Origin: Brachypodius melanocephalos | Taxonomy: Eukaryota; Chordata; Aves; Passeriformes; Pycnonotidae | Length of the DNA: 64,000 nt | Direction of reading: 5' to 3' | Assembly: GCA_013398615.1 (NCBI GenBank) | Contig: VZSR01003807.1 | Span: forward strand, 36,993,491 to 37,057,490 | Part shown: piece after piece, positions 51,111 to 63,470 of the stretch | Numbering within the stretch: position 1 is the stretch's first letter | Layout: every line of letters starts with the position of its first letter | Program-made: the position numbers and the translations under genes | Notes under the pieces: generated by a model | What the model was told of the DNA's origin: nothing | The model's input: the letters and a program-made list of their open reading frames with translations, nothing else | Databases searched by the model: none

Positions 51111-54100
51111 CTCCCACAGGACCTTATCTGACATCGGAGGTTTTTCCTCTCGTCCTGACCCACTGGTGATTTACAGCGGGTGGTATTCAGCCTGGCTTTC
51201 CTGTGCACTTTTCCTCACAAAACTCTGTCTTTGAGGCTGTAACTGAAATAAAAGGCGGTTCGCAAATTTGTGCGCAGCGATGTTCCGTTAAAAAATGTCA
51301 CTTAGTCGTCCAGCATCCTCAGAATATCCCGGTAGGGTTGATTGGTTGGTGGTTTGTTTTTGTGTGAAATTTGGAAGTCTGGGGTGGGGAAAGAGCTGAA
51401 AGAGAGTGAGCCTTTTAAACTTCACTCAGCGTTTGTCAGGTGAAATCTTCATCTGTTGAGAAATAATTTTGAGTAAGCAGATGGGCTTATTTGGCATCTT
51501 TTTGTCTCAAAGACGTCCGCAAATCTCCATTGAGAACACCCCTGGATGAGGTATGTACCAAGCCTTTGGTAGGAGAGAGCTCGTTACTGTGATTGCAGTT
51601 TGATTAAGTAAAATGGTGTCAGATGAAGTCCGTAGTTTTCCTTCTTTCTCTAAAATTGTCATCACTGTTATTTTTTGTGTGGCAGCAAATGATAACATTA
51701 ACAGTTTTGGCACATGTTTTTTTCTCTCAGAAGATAAAGGGACATATATAACATAGAGCCAGATAGCAAAATTCTTTTTGAGTATCTACTAGGGTTAAAA
51801 AAACCCAAACCAAAACAAGACAATGTAGCTTTTTTAACCTGCTAAAGGTGTAGTAATTTTTTTTTCTTTTTTTCTTAGATGTATCATGTTGTTTTCATTG
51901 TTATTGTTCACCCTTTCATAAAGGAATATGGCATTCTCTGCTGGGGGTGGCATTGCTGTTAAGGCGAAGAATCAGAGTGATGCTGAATATGATGTTTAAT
52001 AAGAAAATGTACAGCATTGCAAAAATTACTTGGCTGTGCTTAATTATTTTTGTATTACACCTCGTATCAAGGATCAGCATGGGTTTTTCCTTCTCAAGAA
52101 GAGGAAAAAGCCCTGTGACTGTAGTAGGAATATTTATTATGCAGGCAGAGTTTATTAAATCAGTCATAAAAGAAATGAACGTAACATCTTTAAACAGTTC
52201 AGAAGACGAATGTGTAATTCCTGATTTGCTTGAGGTTAAAATTAGTTTTGTGGCAACGAGCAACAGCTTTGCTTTATTATCTGTTGGTCTTTGGAATAAG
52301 AGGCAGAACCATTTGAATAAAACCATTTTGAAACAGAATTCATAGAAGCAATAATTGTTTGACTGAGCCAGCAGGCACCTATTGCCAGAAGGGGAAAAAA
52401 AAAGTTGGCTAGGTAAAGAAATTGACTTATTTCCTGAGAATTTAGCTCGCTGACCATTCTGTGATACCTAAACTCACAGGCATGGAATCGAAATACCTAT
52501 AAAACTCAAGGTGAAGGTGGAAGCAGGTTATAGTATTGCGAGGACGAGCCAGTGGATGCCTTTGATCCTGGCTGTTGTTCTTTGATGAATGATGTGAGCT
52601 CAGTTGCATAAAGGACCACGTTAAAGGCTTTCATGCTCTGTTGAAGGACTGACAGGTCTTAGCCAATGCAAGCCGTTCTTTAACTTCCCCTATTACAAGT
52701 TTTTGATTGGGCAGCAGAAGTTTAGAAAGAAATAACTTTTTTTTTCTTTCTTTTTGAAGCCATTTTTGACTTTCAGCCTTTAATGTGGCTGTCTTAAAAT
52801 GCTTACAGACTGTCATCCCACTGGGAATTTTGGTGCTGAAAATGCTACGCACTAGAGAGGGAGAGCTGACATGGTTTTCTTTTCTCTTGGGTTGAGGAGA
52901 CTAAGAACCCAAATCATATATTAATGTAGTGTTGAATGAAGACATTGTCATTCTTGATTCTGCAGGTCTCATCCACTGTTTTCCACTCACTGGTTTCTCC
53001 AATTCTGCATGGTTTAAAGAGAAATTACTGCAACTTCTTGAATGTAAACTTTGTGACCTCTCTAGTCATATAGTCACCTACATAGGCATCTGCAGAATTC
53101 ACTTTTCTCAGTGGTGATTACTCTTCATTTCTTTCCAGATGTCTATTTTGTCTTTATCTGACAGTCCTCATGAAACAGTAAATGATCTTTTTGCTGCAAT
53201 TTCACAAATAGTTTAGGCTATGTAGCATGATGAATGTTCTATAAAACCACTCGTCGACCATTTAGGTGAGAATTTTGAGATTTTTCTCTTCTCTAGCAGC
53301 AAATTCACAGTCTGATGATGATTTAAAATTCGTACTGTGGGCGACCCTAACAGTGGGATTTGGCCAAGTTCAAAACAGCTATGCAGATGGACACACAAGA
53401 CAGAAGGCAGAGGGAAATAGACCCTTTTAATCATAACAAGGCTGCTCTTGTTTTCTTATCTACAGTGGAAATGCATGCAAGTCCCTTGTACCTAAAAGCA
53501 AGCTTGCAAATGTGCCAGAATAGACAGCAAGAGCATTTGTTATTAATGCAAAGTTAAAAATGTGACAACTTGTCTTCTCAGTACTGCTCTGTATGTCTCT
53601 GTTTCTAGACTGACACTGTACTGTTGCCAAAAGTGCACATCCCATTGCTGTTGGTGGGATAAGGATTCCTCCCCAAAACTTACACCCTTTGAAAGTGTGT
53701 GGCTTTGTTAATGATTGCTGAAACCAGCTATGACCTGTCCTTTTGAAATGGATATAATGACTTATAAATCAATTTCTCGTTAGAAAGAACTTTTTTTTCC
53801 TTTCCCTTTTTTCCCCGAAGGTGCCATTGTTGCCTGTGAAAAATGATTGGGTTTGCAACATAAGGTCGGAGCACATTGTGTTCTGCCATTTGTGCCTCAT
53901 GCAGGGGCATTACGGTGATGCACACCCCAACCGTGGTTCTGCCTCTCTTCAGTAGGAACATCCTTTCCTGGTGAAACTGGCCACATCCAAATTACAGACA
54001 AAATAAGTATTTCATTACGGTGCATGTTAGTATGATGTTCACTTCTTATACCTTGGACTGGTTGGTGAAAGTGGATGTTTTATACAATTCAGATGTTGTA

Positions 54101-57100
54101 TTGTTTATGTAGATTGAGGGTAGATGGCATCAAATAGTACCTCATCCTGTGTTAACTTCCTCTTTGGCAATTGTATATTCTTAAGAAAGGTGTGTTTACC
54201 CACTACAAAGTACTGGAGCAGGAGCAGCTCTGTACTGTCAATTCCCTTTCAGCCCTCATTGGATTATTTCCATCTTTCTGCATTTTTAGGAAACATTTCA
54301 ATGTTTGTGTTTAGGATCTTGGGGGCTCCCACCTTCCTGTTCTGCTGAGTATGTGAAACATGCTCTCAGAAATCAGTGCTTTTAGTCAGTTGTACCTCTG
54401 TTTTAAGGAATCCGGCACTGAAGTCCCGACTATGTACAGGTCTGGAATATTAGGTGGTACACGTATAGATACATGCAAAATAACTTACTGAGTTATCTTT
54501 CTTACTTAGTGAGGATTTCAGTGATAGATATACTAGTTTTAGATTCTTGCTTTTAGCCAAAAAGGCTGTGTGTAAGGGAATTCAAAAGGATGTCCAGCAA
54601 TCATATTGCCTGTATTTTCTGTACCTACACTTGTAGCTTGTCTGCGTGTACTCTAGCACTTGAAATTTGAGTTTATGCATGACGAACTGCAAGGTTTGTG
54701 AGACTTCAGTTCTTCCTCTAGGCATGTGGTTTTTTGTTTATATTTGTAAGTGTATGCATAGAAGTATACCTATATATATATAAAGTCATAACTCATCCCT
54801 CAGTGTATTTTAGCTATTTTTCCAAGTCTGATGTAATATTGGTTGGAGTCTCTCCACAATTTGTTGTTCTGCTACTTGGATATCAAATTCTACTGTAATT
54901 CTTTCTCACTTCTCCTCTTCCCTCCCTCTCTCTTTTTAAAAAAAAAGAAAAGCATCTGCATATTTCAAAGACATACACCATTGCCAAGCAATCTGGTGTA
55001 GTGGCTTAATATGCTGGCAAATAATTTCACAAGTTATTTGTGTGTGTGAAGGCAGTATATTTGAATGTCATTATATTGTGAATTTAACTATGAGGACAGT
55101 GATCTGAGTTTATTTAAATCTTAGGAAAGGCCAGACAGCTCCAGAAATAAAGTATGTTTTTCATTTTTAAACTGGGAGTGTGTATTTTTGTCCTTTGCTA
55201 ATGCTGGTGGCACGGGACATCGCAGTTGCCAAAAGCCTTTTTATCCTAGGTTCTGAGCATTGCCAATACTTGACGGCCTAAAAACAATCTGCAGGAGAAG
55301 CAGGCTCTTGAAGACTGAGGTAGAAGGGACGTTGCTTTGCAATGTGTTGCTGGCCTTTTTGTCATTGCCTGTGAACCTCTTTTTCACTTTTGGTGTGTTT
55401 ATCCGCTGTATGGGTCACTCAGTGACCCCATTTAAGCACTCTCTTCCTTTCCACCGTTGAAGTCTGTATCCTGTATGTCATTTTCCTTAAGCAGTTTGAT
55501 TTTTGTTAATGTCCCTAGCCAAATTTGCTCAGCTAACCTCTCCTGAGTGTCCCCAGCCTGGTCCCAACTGTCAGTGCCTACAGTGCTGTCCTTTTCTCTG
55601 ACCTTACCAAGGATGGCTTCTCAGAGCCCTTTGCATCTTCCTTTGTCATTTGAATACAGATCAGAAATGGACTTTCAAAAGAGCGAGTCATTGCCTGCAG
55701 AGCGATCTGTTCCTTCTTTATGGTGAGATCTGAAAAATCCCAGTAGCTTTATCTTTCAGCTTATGGAGGTGTCTCTGAAGTTCGCACAGCTCAGAAGAGG
55801 AGGGAGGTTTTCTCTCGTGAATTTTCTCCTTCACCTGATCTGCTTTCCTCCAGCCTATCACAAAGGCAGTTCTTCTCTTTCTCTAAAATCTGTATCCCTG
55901 CCTCACTGAGACGCTTTCACTTGAGTCTTCCTTTCTTACCTTTTTCCACTTTGCTCCTGTCTCGCCTGGAGATGTCTTATTCCCAGTATGAGAACAGTAG
56001 TTATCTTTCCTCTCTCCTACCAATCCTTACCACACCAATAACTTAACCCACATTACCACTGCTCTCGGCATCTCCTTGCTATCTCATGATTTCTTTAATT
56101 AAAACTTGTTACAGCCAGTTTGTTGTGGGGGGATGAGAAGGCAGACATACACTCTGTGGAGTTTATGAGAATTCTCCCTGGAGCTTGATGTTTTTGCTAT
56201 CTTCCTGTCTCTAAATTTTACTCTTTTAATAAAGTTCACTAATATTTTCTGCTGCGAGAAATTTGTGACCTTGTGTGTTCTGCTCTGGCCATTGCATGGA
56301 AACTATTTTCTAGGAGTGGTTCTCTCCCTCTTTCTCCCTTTTCTTTGTAATAAATGTGTTTTTCCTCCAGTTTGATCCTCTAGACATTACATTCTTCTGG
56401 AGACCTTTAGCATCCAATGGAGCCTCGTCTTTTATGTCCTGCTCTGTTGTTTCAAATGATTTCTCTCCCTTAAACTACACGTTGTGTACTAAGCTGCCAT
56501 TTCTCCTAGATGATTCCAGGAAACTGAGTGTTCAGCCTCTATCTGTTTTGCACCTGGCTGGGCTTCTCTGTCCCCATTTAACATTTCTGTCAGTTCTGCT
56601 CAGCAATAAGTGCCTGCACCTTTGGCATTAGAGAATGGCTAGAGAAGAGGCTGGAAATGATAGGATTTCTGTTGGAATTTTAGAATGCAAGATGAACTCC
56701 TTTGTAAAAAAGTTTGTGAGTTCAAAATTAACAAGGTTAATGAGTTCTCTTCCATTTTCTTTAAAATATAAAGTATTGTAGCATTGTATCAAACTTTTCG
56801 TATTATCTGTTCATTCTGCTTTATTGGAAAAGAAGAATAGAAAGTCCTTTATTGGGAAACCAGTCCCTAACCTGGAGCTGATTTTAAGCAAGCAGCCAGG
56901 TCACGATTGCTTTAGTGTTTCTTTTCATCCGAGTCTTTCATACTTCAGCAAGATTCCTCATCCTCTTTCAAAAGCCTATCTTTAGATAAAATTAAGATAA
57001 CATGAAGTAAACTGTGAAAGATCTTTAAATCTTAGAGTTTTACAATAGCCGCCTCTGCCTTCCGTCCCTTCTCCCAAAAGCTGGGCAGAGCAGGTACCTG

Positions 57101-60100
57101 TAGTTTTCTGTTAGTGTGACCCTGATGATCCTTTGGCTGGTTTGTGACTTCAGTAGTTCATCTTGTCTAAAATTTGGTAGGGAATGTGTGTATAAGGGGT
57201 TCTATTTTACAAGCTGAGGAGTTTTGGGTGACCTCAGGAGTTCTAGAGATTTTTTACAGGCAGACAGGGCAGCTGCTCCTACTCTTCCTCCTCTGCATCT
57301 GTGTGGGATGCAGGAGGTGCATCCTTGGTTTGCTTAATTCAGAGGAAGGGCTTCAAGCTAAGCCTCTCCTCAGGTATGCACCCCACCTCTTGGGATATCA
57401 GTTGGTGCCTTTATTTCCAGAAGTTTAGCTTTCAATCCAACATGGAACAACTTGAGCAGTTTAGAGGTGGGCAGCAGGATGTAGAGGTTGCCAGCATGCT
57501 CACCTGGCTCACAGAGAGCAAAGTTTTGGTCCTTCCCCCGCATCAGAAGGGGCAGGACTTCAGCCTTGCTTTTGAACCTCTATGATCTTAGAGACATGTA
57601 TGTGTATGCTCTGGCTGTTTGGGATGGAAGGTGCAGCCTCCTTTTCTCTGCACCTGCAAATCACCTGTGCTAAAACTGGTACACACATCTTCCTGGCTTT
57701 GGAGGGAGGAAATAGTACTATTCCCTTTAAAAATACTGTCCATCACTGATTAACACCATGTTTTCCCCCTTGTTTTGTTTTTGTTCAGGTTGTCAGCTGC
57801 TGGATGCTGGGGGGTGTCACATAGGAGCCATTTGCCCACAGATTGGAACAGTCCAGCCCTTATCCTGCTAGTGTGCAAACGGTATGTTAATTAACACAAA
57901 TAACCATGTAGCTGTGCCTTCTTGCTAATTACTGTTCAACTTGCCAAAGATATGATCGTGTTACATAAGAACAAAATTGAGTTCATTACTTGCATGCCCT
58001 AGTTTACCCCACAGCTGATAGTGCCTTGCTGTATCTAGAAGATAACATCCCTTATTTGCTTCTTGCCTGGCATTTGTGCTCCTTCCCAATCCCTCACGCA
58101 GAGAAAACTCTGACTGAAATGGATGCAACTTTTCCTGAATTAGGAGTGACAGCATATTTGCCATTTTTAGCCTAGGAGTAGCACAGTTTTGGAGATGGAG
58201 TAGTAAACCAGTAAATAGGATAGGGGTTACATTGCCTTCGCATTCTTCTCAGCATGTGTTTTTTCCTTACTTGGTGTTACTGAGTCTGAGAGTGCCATTT
58301 CTCAGTCTGCACATTTCTTTCTCTAAGGTTTGGAAACCTTGTTCTGTCCTCGAAGCTGTATTGTCCATCACCATATGGGATAAGGTAATTATTAGCTATA
58401 TAAATTTTCATTTTATAGGACAGTTCTAATTCCTAGAGGCCAACAGTTACCATGGTAGATCTCATTTCTCTCACAGTTTTACAGCTGACTGCATATGAGT
58501 GTAAATTATTGGTGTTTCTCCTGTGGTAGTACTTTGTGGACCCAGTTTGGGAGGAGTCCCAGTGTACTGGGCACTATGCAAACTTATCAGAAGATAACGC
58601 CCTTCTCTGAATGACTTAGAATCTCATAAAGTGTAAACAAGGAGAGTGCATTTATATGTTTTTATGCATTCAGAAATTGTTTGAGTTCTTCCTATTTGTC
58701 CTTTAGCCTGTTCTTAATTAACTGTGATTATCGTAGAAGAAACGTATAAACATGGAGATCAAATATTTTCTGAAATGGAAACCAAAAAGATTTAATTGTG
58801 GATTTCCCTTTCTTGTTTTGATTCCTTTTCTTGCAATGTCATCATTTTTGCAGCTATCAGTATCATCATTGTATTGCTCATAATTACTTTCTGAGGAACA
58901 GCATAAATACTCACTCTTTCTATTCAGGGTATTAAAATTGCTTTATCAGTCATCCTGGTTTGAAGATTGCACCAAATTCAGCTCTTTTTGTAGACAGTGA
59001 TAAAAACTTTCCAGCTCTCCTTCTATCCCAGAACAGCACGAGAAGATAGGTAATAGCATTTTAATGAAGTCACGTTCTTGTTCCCCAAGTGAACTGGTCT
59101 TGTGGACCAACAAGAAGTCTGGAGGAGGTATAATTCTCCCTGTTGTCCTTGATGATGAGTTACCAGGCTCTTATGTACCATATATTTTTTATTTTACCTG
59201 AACTGTATTTATATTCTGATATCCAAGCATCTTTTAGGGCTATATGTAACCACACAGTGGAGGGCACTAGTAAGGCTTGCCCCCTCAACTCTTCACTATT
59301 TTTTTCACTTTGAAAGGCAGAGCCTTGCAAAGTTGCGTCTTCAACCTTGGGGTGACGTTTAACACCTCCTGTGTTTGATCGCTGGTAACCTAGGCAGGGA
59401 AAAAGGGCTGAAGGAAGTTGAGGGCGTGTAGCTGCAGACAGCTAAGCCGGGAGTTTGTCAAAGCCACTCCATCTAGTGGCAATCACTTCACACAGCTGGT
59501 CTGGCAGTGCCCATCAACAGCTGCTGGATGATGGGAGAAAGGTCTAAAATGGTGCTTAGCTATGGCTGTTCTGGTCTGGTCTTCAAGATAAAAGATCCTG
59601 AAGTTTTTCTCTGTTGTTTAATTCTTATCTGCAATCATAATTCAGTACTTGCTGTGGATTGTTGCATGCAGTTGTGGAAATACATCAAAATTTTAGAGTG
59701 CCAGTGTTGGTACAGCCGTTCCTTCATATTTAATCAATGTTTCAGTCTTTTAAAAGCTGTTTTAAAATGAGTGAGGTAGTAGAGCTCATTTATGGAAGGA
59801 ATGAAGCTGAGAGCTTTGAAAACTCAAAGAAATTGAAAGAGTGGATTCTGGCAGAGCAGAAGAGTTCTTGGCAGAGCAGGGACATTCTCCTTTACGGCCT
59901 CTCTGCCCATGAGTGGAGCTTGCTGCAGCACACAGCTGTTGCTCCAGCTCCATGGAGAGAGGATGAACCTGTGTGGGGAACACTTCTTCTCTGCAGAAGC
60001 TCTGAGAAGCCAGAGGGGCTCCTGGAGTATTTCCTATGCAGATGGTCATGGCTCTTGGGCAGGATGGATTTGGACTGTGTTGAAGCCAGCTGCAAAGAGC

Positions 60101-61445
60101 AGTGTGGCTCCATGGTGTGGGGTGTCTGTTTTCATGGGTGCTGCCTGCTCAGCTCTCCAGGTTTGGACAGAAATGCTCAGACCCAAAATGTGTGTGGCAC
60201 TGGCACGTGCGCCTGACCATATGCAAAGACCAAGAGCAAGACCATTGCTTCTGCCACTGTCATTACTTTCTATGTCAAGTTATGCAGCACCTGTGACCCG
60301 ATATCTGCAGTGCCAAGGGTCCAGTCTTGTTTTCACCAGACAGCTGTGGAAAACCTCGCCGATCTCTTTGGTGCATTTTAGTAGTGAGCTTATACTGGGA
60401 TAAGCTAGTATCTAAATTAAAATAAATGAATTTCCTGTAAAATGTAATTCCAGATCAGGCAAATGGTTGTTTTACTGCAACTTTAATAAAAATCAACTGC
60501 AGCTTGAATAGGTGCATGCACACATACTGCTAGAAATTTCCAATTAGGATATTCCCAGCAGCAAACAAAACCAAAATTAATGTTAGCAGCATCCCCCAAA
60601 GCCTAAACTACACTACTAATGAACTCCCAAGTACTCTCAAAGAAAACTGTCTTTGCAGAGACAATAAGGTAAAAATTACTGTAATAATCTTAATGTAAAA
60701 ATACAGAGGGAAAAAAAAATCATTGACATTCAAAGTAAGACATGGCTCTCCTGATCCCATTAACTGTGCTGTTAGCATAGCATATGCATGCATAGTGATA
60801 TTGTCACATAACTCACTGCCACCTTCAAAAGAGCACACAAGAACTCGTGTTCTTTCATTTGTATTTCAAATAAAGGTAGGGGTCGCATGTCACCTAATTC
60901 TGAGGAAGTCTGTACTTGACATGACTCCAGCAGAGACCAGCTACCTCATAACAATTTGTTTGTCTGTCTAGCAGTAGTGCTCAGTCAAATACAATTTATG
61001 AAGCTTTCCTCAGACATAATCTTCTCAACATGGGGCTGTGGCTTCACTCATTAAAATGATTCTCTTCCTTCTGTCAAAAATAAGCTTGAATAGCAGAGGA
61101 TATCACAGCAATCTTTACATATTTATAGAACTACTTTTTTATTTAATATTTTGGGGTAGTTTTCAAATTAGTAACACATTCTTCACTTCTGGTTTTAAAA
61201 TGGTGTTACAATGCCAAGCCTAAAGTTGCCACACTTCACCCAAAGCAGGTTTGTCAGTAGAGTCATCATTGCAGCGTGTAACATCTGCAAATTCGCTAGG
61301 AACAGGTATAAAACAGAAAAGTACCTTCTGTATTAGATGATTGCTGTTCATTTTTAATGTATGCTTCAGTGACATTTCTCTCCCTCACTGCTCACGCCCT
61401 CAAAATTAAATCCCTTAATACTGTCTGTCTGTCTTATAATTATTA

Positions 61446-61483
61446 TTTGCTGAGCAAACTGTGTCTGCAAAAGCTGACTCAGC
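61446..61483. promoter_or_regulatory. Paired Maf/AP-1-like palindromes in the CNR1 intron
   Basis: TTTGCTGAGCAAA (61446-61458) is an inverted repeat around a central G. Fifteen bases on, GCTGACTCAGC (61473-61483) matches 11 of the 13 positions of the T-type Maf recognition element and contains the AP-1 site TGACTCA. Both lie about 2 kb upstream of the coding exon. The sequence match is direct; binding is inferred. Confidence 0.4.
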
Positions 61484-63384
61484 CAGTATATTTCGTGTTG
61501 CGACTATCCCAGTAAGGGTTGTTTGTACTCACAGTTTTTTGCAGCACTGGAGTTGCAGTGTGTTCTGAAGGTCTGTTCACTAGTTCATATTCCCTTTAAT
61601 GCTCAATGTCCAGGCCTGCTTAATAAAAGACAAAACTTTAAACATCTATGGAAAAAGTCTTGAGTGTTCATATGCTATAAAGACAGTATAAATATATCAT
61701 CAACCAAATGATCTCTGCTTCTTTAGAAATGCTCATGATTTCACATATTTTAAAGTACTGCTATTGTTATAGACAGGCATTCTTTTCTTCTTCCCTATAG
61801 TTTTCGTGGGAAAAGAGAAGAGTGGTACCTACTATGCATGTCTTCTCTTTAAGAGTTGAGGTGATCAGTACTCTGATTTTGGCAGATAAACTCTTGTAGC
61901 CTTTCGGACTATTTATTGTCAGTTGTGTGAAGTGAACCGGTTAAGTCAGTACAAGCCTATATAGGCTTCCAGGCATCCTGGATTTCTTGAGTGCAACAAT
62001 TTCCTCCATACTAAAAGCAAGAAGAAACTTGGTTTTCTCCTGTTGCTGATTAATCATCGAGATGTCCCACAGTAGATGCAGAATATTTGTAGCACACAAA
62101 AGGAGTGCTTCTGGCTCTTATTTGTATTCAGACCACTCTCATCCATTGAGGTGGTGGAAGGGGGCCCTAAAGCAGATGTTCAATCCATATTCAAGGCATT
62201 TTCTATTGGCAAAGTCATATAAAGGAGTACAGCATAACAAGAGCTGTAAAACTTGTCTTACATGTTGCTGCATGCTCAGGTGCTGAGGTAGGTCTTCTCC
62301 CAAGGGAACCCTGACCAGGAGTTGTTCCCCCCAACTAGTCACCATCCATGAGCAAAGGCTGTACTTGACAGATCTCAGAGACCGCTGGCTACGTGGGGAC
62401 CTTCTGCTGGGTCTCCCCAATTTTGGAGGGGGCAGAATGTTTTTGAGAGTGTCCCCAAGGGTACAAGTTACTTACATTACAATGCTGCTCACAGAAGCAG
62501 TGGCTCCTGGTCCCTTTTGCCTGGAATTTTGGCCACTGATTGAACTTGTTGCCATGTTTATCTAGGCAAACTTGAACTGCCTTGACTGAGGCTTCTGGTG
62601 TGTACAGAGCAGATCACTGATTCTCTCACTGACTTAACAGGGCTGGTCATCTTTCCTGAAACTGTGGACCGAACTGGGTAACAGCTGGGTAACCCACCTC
62701 CCTCATATTGCTCAAATATCCCAGTACCTTAGTTAGCTTAGCAGAAGGAAGGAATAGAGCAGTCTCTGTATATGAGTGTAATGAAGCTATCTATTTATTG
62801 ATCAAATACCTTGCTAATAAATTTGCAGTAGCAAATTCAGGATGTTAATAGACCTCAGATTGCAATAGCAGGATAATAAAAATATACAAGCGTACTGGGT
62901 GAACTGTGAAAGCTGGAGTACATGGCTCTGTCCCCATTGCCTGTCTGTTGTCAATTTTTTGAAGCCCTCAGTGCCTTTTGAAAGAAAAACGATGAAGGTG
63001 GTGACTCAGTTTAGTGCTGCTCCAGCAGCAGCACTTGGTATTATCTAAATGAAGCAAGCCCAAGGAATATTGGTCTGCCAGGTACTTTGCAATCAGAAGC
63101 TGAGAATAATATCTTTCTGGTGGAGCAGCTCAAGGTTTTGATGAGAAATGAAAATTGCATTCCTATAAAACATTCAATTCCCTGTGCCTCTGTTTTTCAC
63201 GTCACTTCTTAGTGTAATTCAGTTTTAGTGAAATCCAGGTGATTTCTTTCTAAGTTCTCAACCCATCCTGATCCCACAGTGGCGAGGCTAGACCTGCACT
63301 GAATACCAGGGAAGGGTTGATTTTGTTGGACACAGTTCAGCTAAGTTGTCACTGGAGTTTATCTCCCTGTTTATGTTAATGAAG

Positions 63385-63405
63385 TCTCATCTTTTCCCCA
63401 TACAG
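63385..63405 (+). other. CNR1: Splice acceptor of the CNR1 coding exon
   Basis: A pyrimidine-rich tract (TCTCATCTTTTCCCCA) followed by TACAG, with the AG at 63404-63405, makes a strong 3' splice site. It places the exon start at 63406, 61 bases before the ATG. A short leader on the coding exon fits the CNR1 gene structure known from mammals. Confidence 0.8.
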
Positions 63406-63466
63406 GATTTCCTCTGATGCATTTTTTCATCCCCCAAGTATCTCTGAAACCAACAAGACTGGGGTT
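63406..63466 (+). other. CNR1: CNR1 5' UTR part of the coding exon
   Basis: Sixty-one bases between the inferred acceptor and the CNR1 ATG. They contain an upstream ATG at 63417, described separately. The CNR1 start has G at -3 and A at +4 (GTTATGA), an adequate initiation context. Confidence 0.75.
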
Positions 63467-63470
63467 ATGA
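63417..63470 (+). CDS. 17-codon upstream ORF overlapping the CNR1 start
   Basis: The frame starts at ATG 63417 and encodes MHFFIPQVSLKPTRLGL. It ends at TGA 63468-63470, which overlaps the CNR1 ATG (63467-63469) in the tetranucleotide ATGA. The upstream ATG has a weak context (C at -3, C at +4), so most ribosomes would probably scan past it. Those that do translate it would stop exactly on the receptor start codon. The reading frame and overlap are seen directly. That it is translated, or regulates CNR1, is inference, and it depends on the acceptor at 63404-63405 or an upstream transcription start being used. Confidence 0.45.
   Translation: MHFFIPQVSLKPTRLGL

Larger units (their letters stand above)
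51111..63405 (+). other. CNR1: Probable CNR1 5' intron
   Basis: About 12.3 kb between the CpG island and the coding-exon acceptor, interpreted as the first (5' UTR) intron, or as several introns with unrecognised noncoding exons. It is mostly AT-rich. Notable contents are overlapping sense and antisense open frames of about 130 codons at 51916-52345, a TATATATATA tract at about 54770-54780, a long pyrimidine-biased stretch at about 55480-56630, a GC-richer patch with overlapping frames at 59890-60300, and a pair of Maf-type palindromes at 61446-61483. No transposon is recognised. Mammalian CNR1 has an intronic enhancer (ECR1); I could not identify its counterpart here by eye. Confidence 0.6.

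Noticed and set aside
50303..51208. 301-codon minus-strand frame and other long frames across the island
   Set aside because: They run through the 100-N gap and through stop-poor GC-rich DNA, giving Arg/Pro/Gly-rich translations with no family resemblance.
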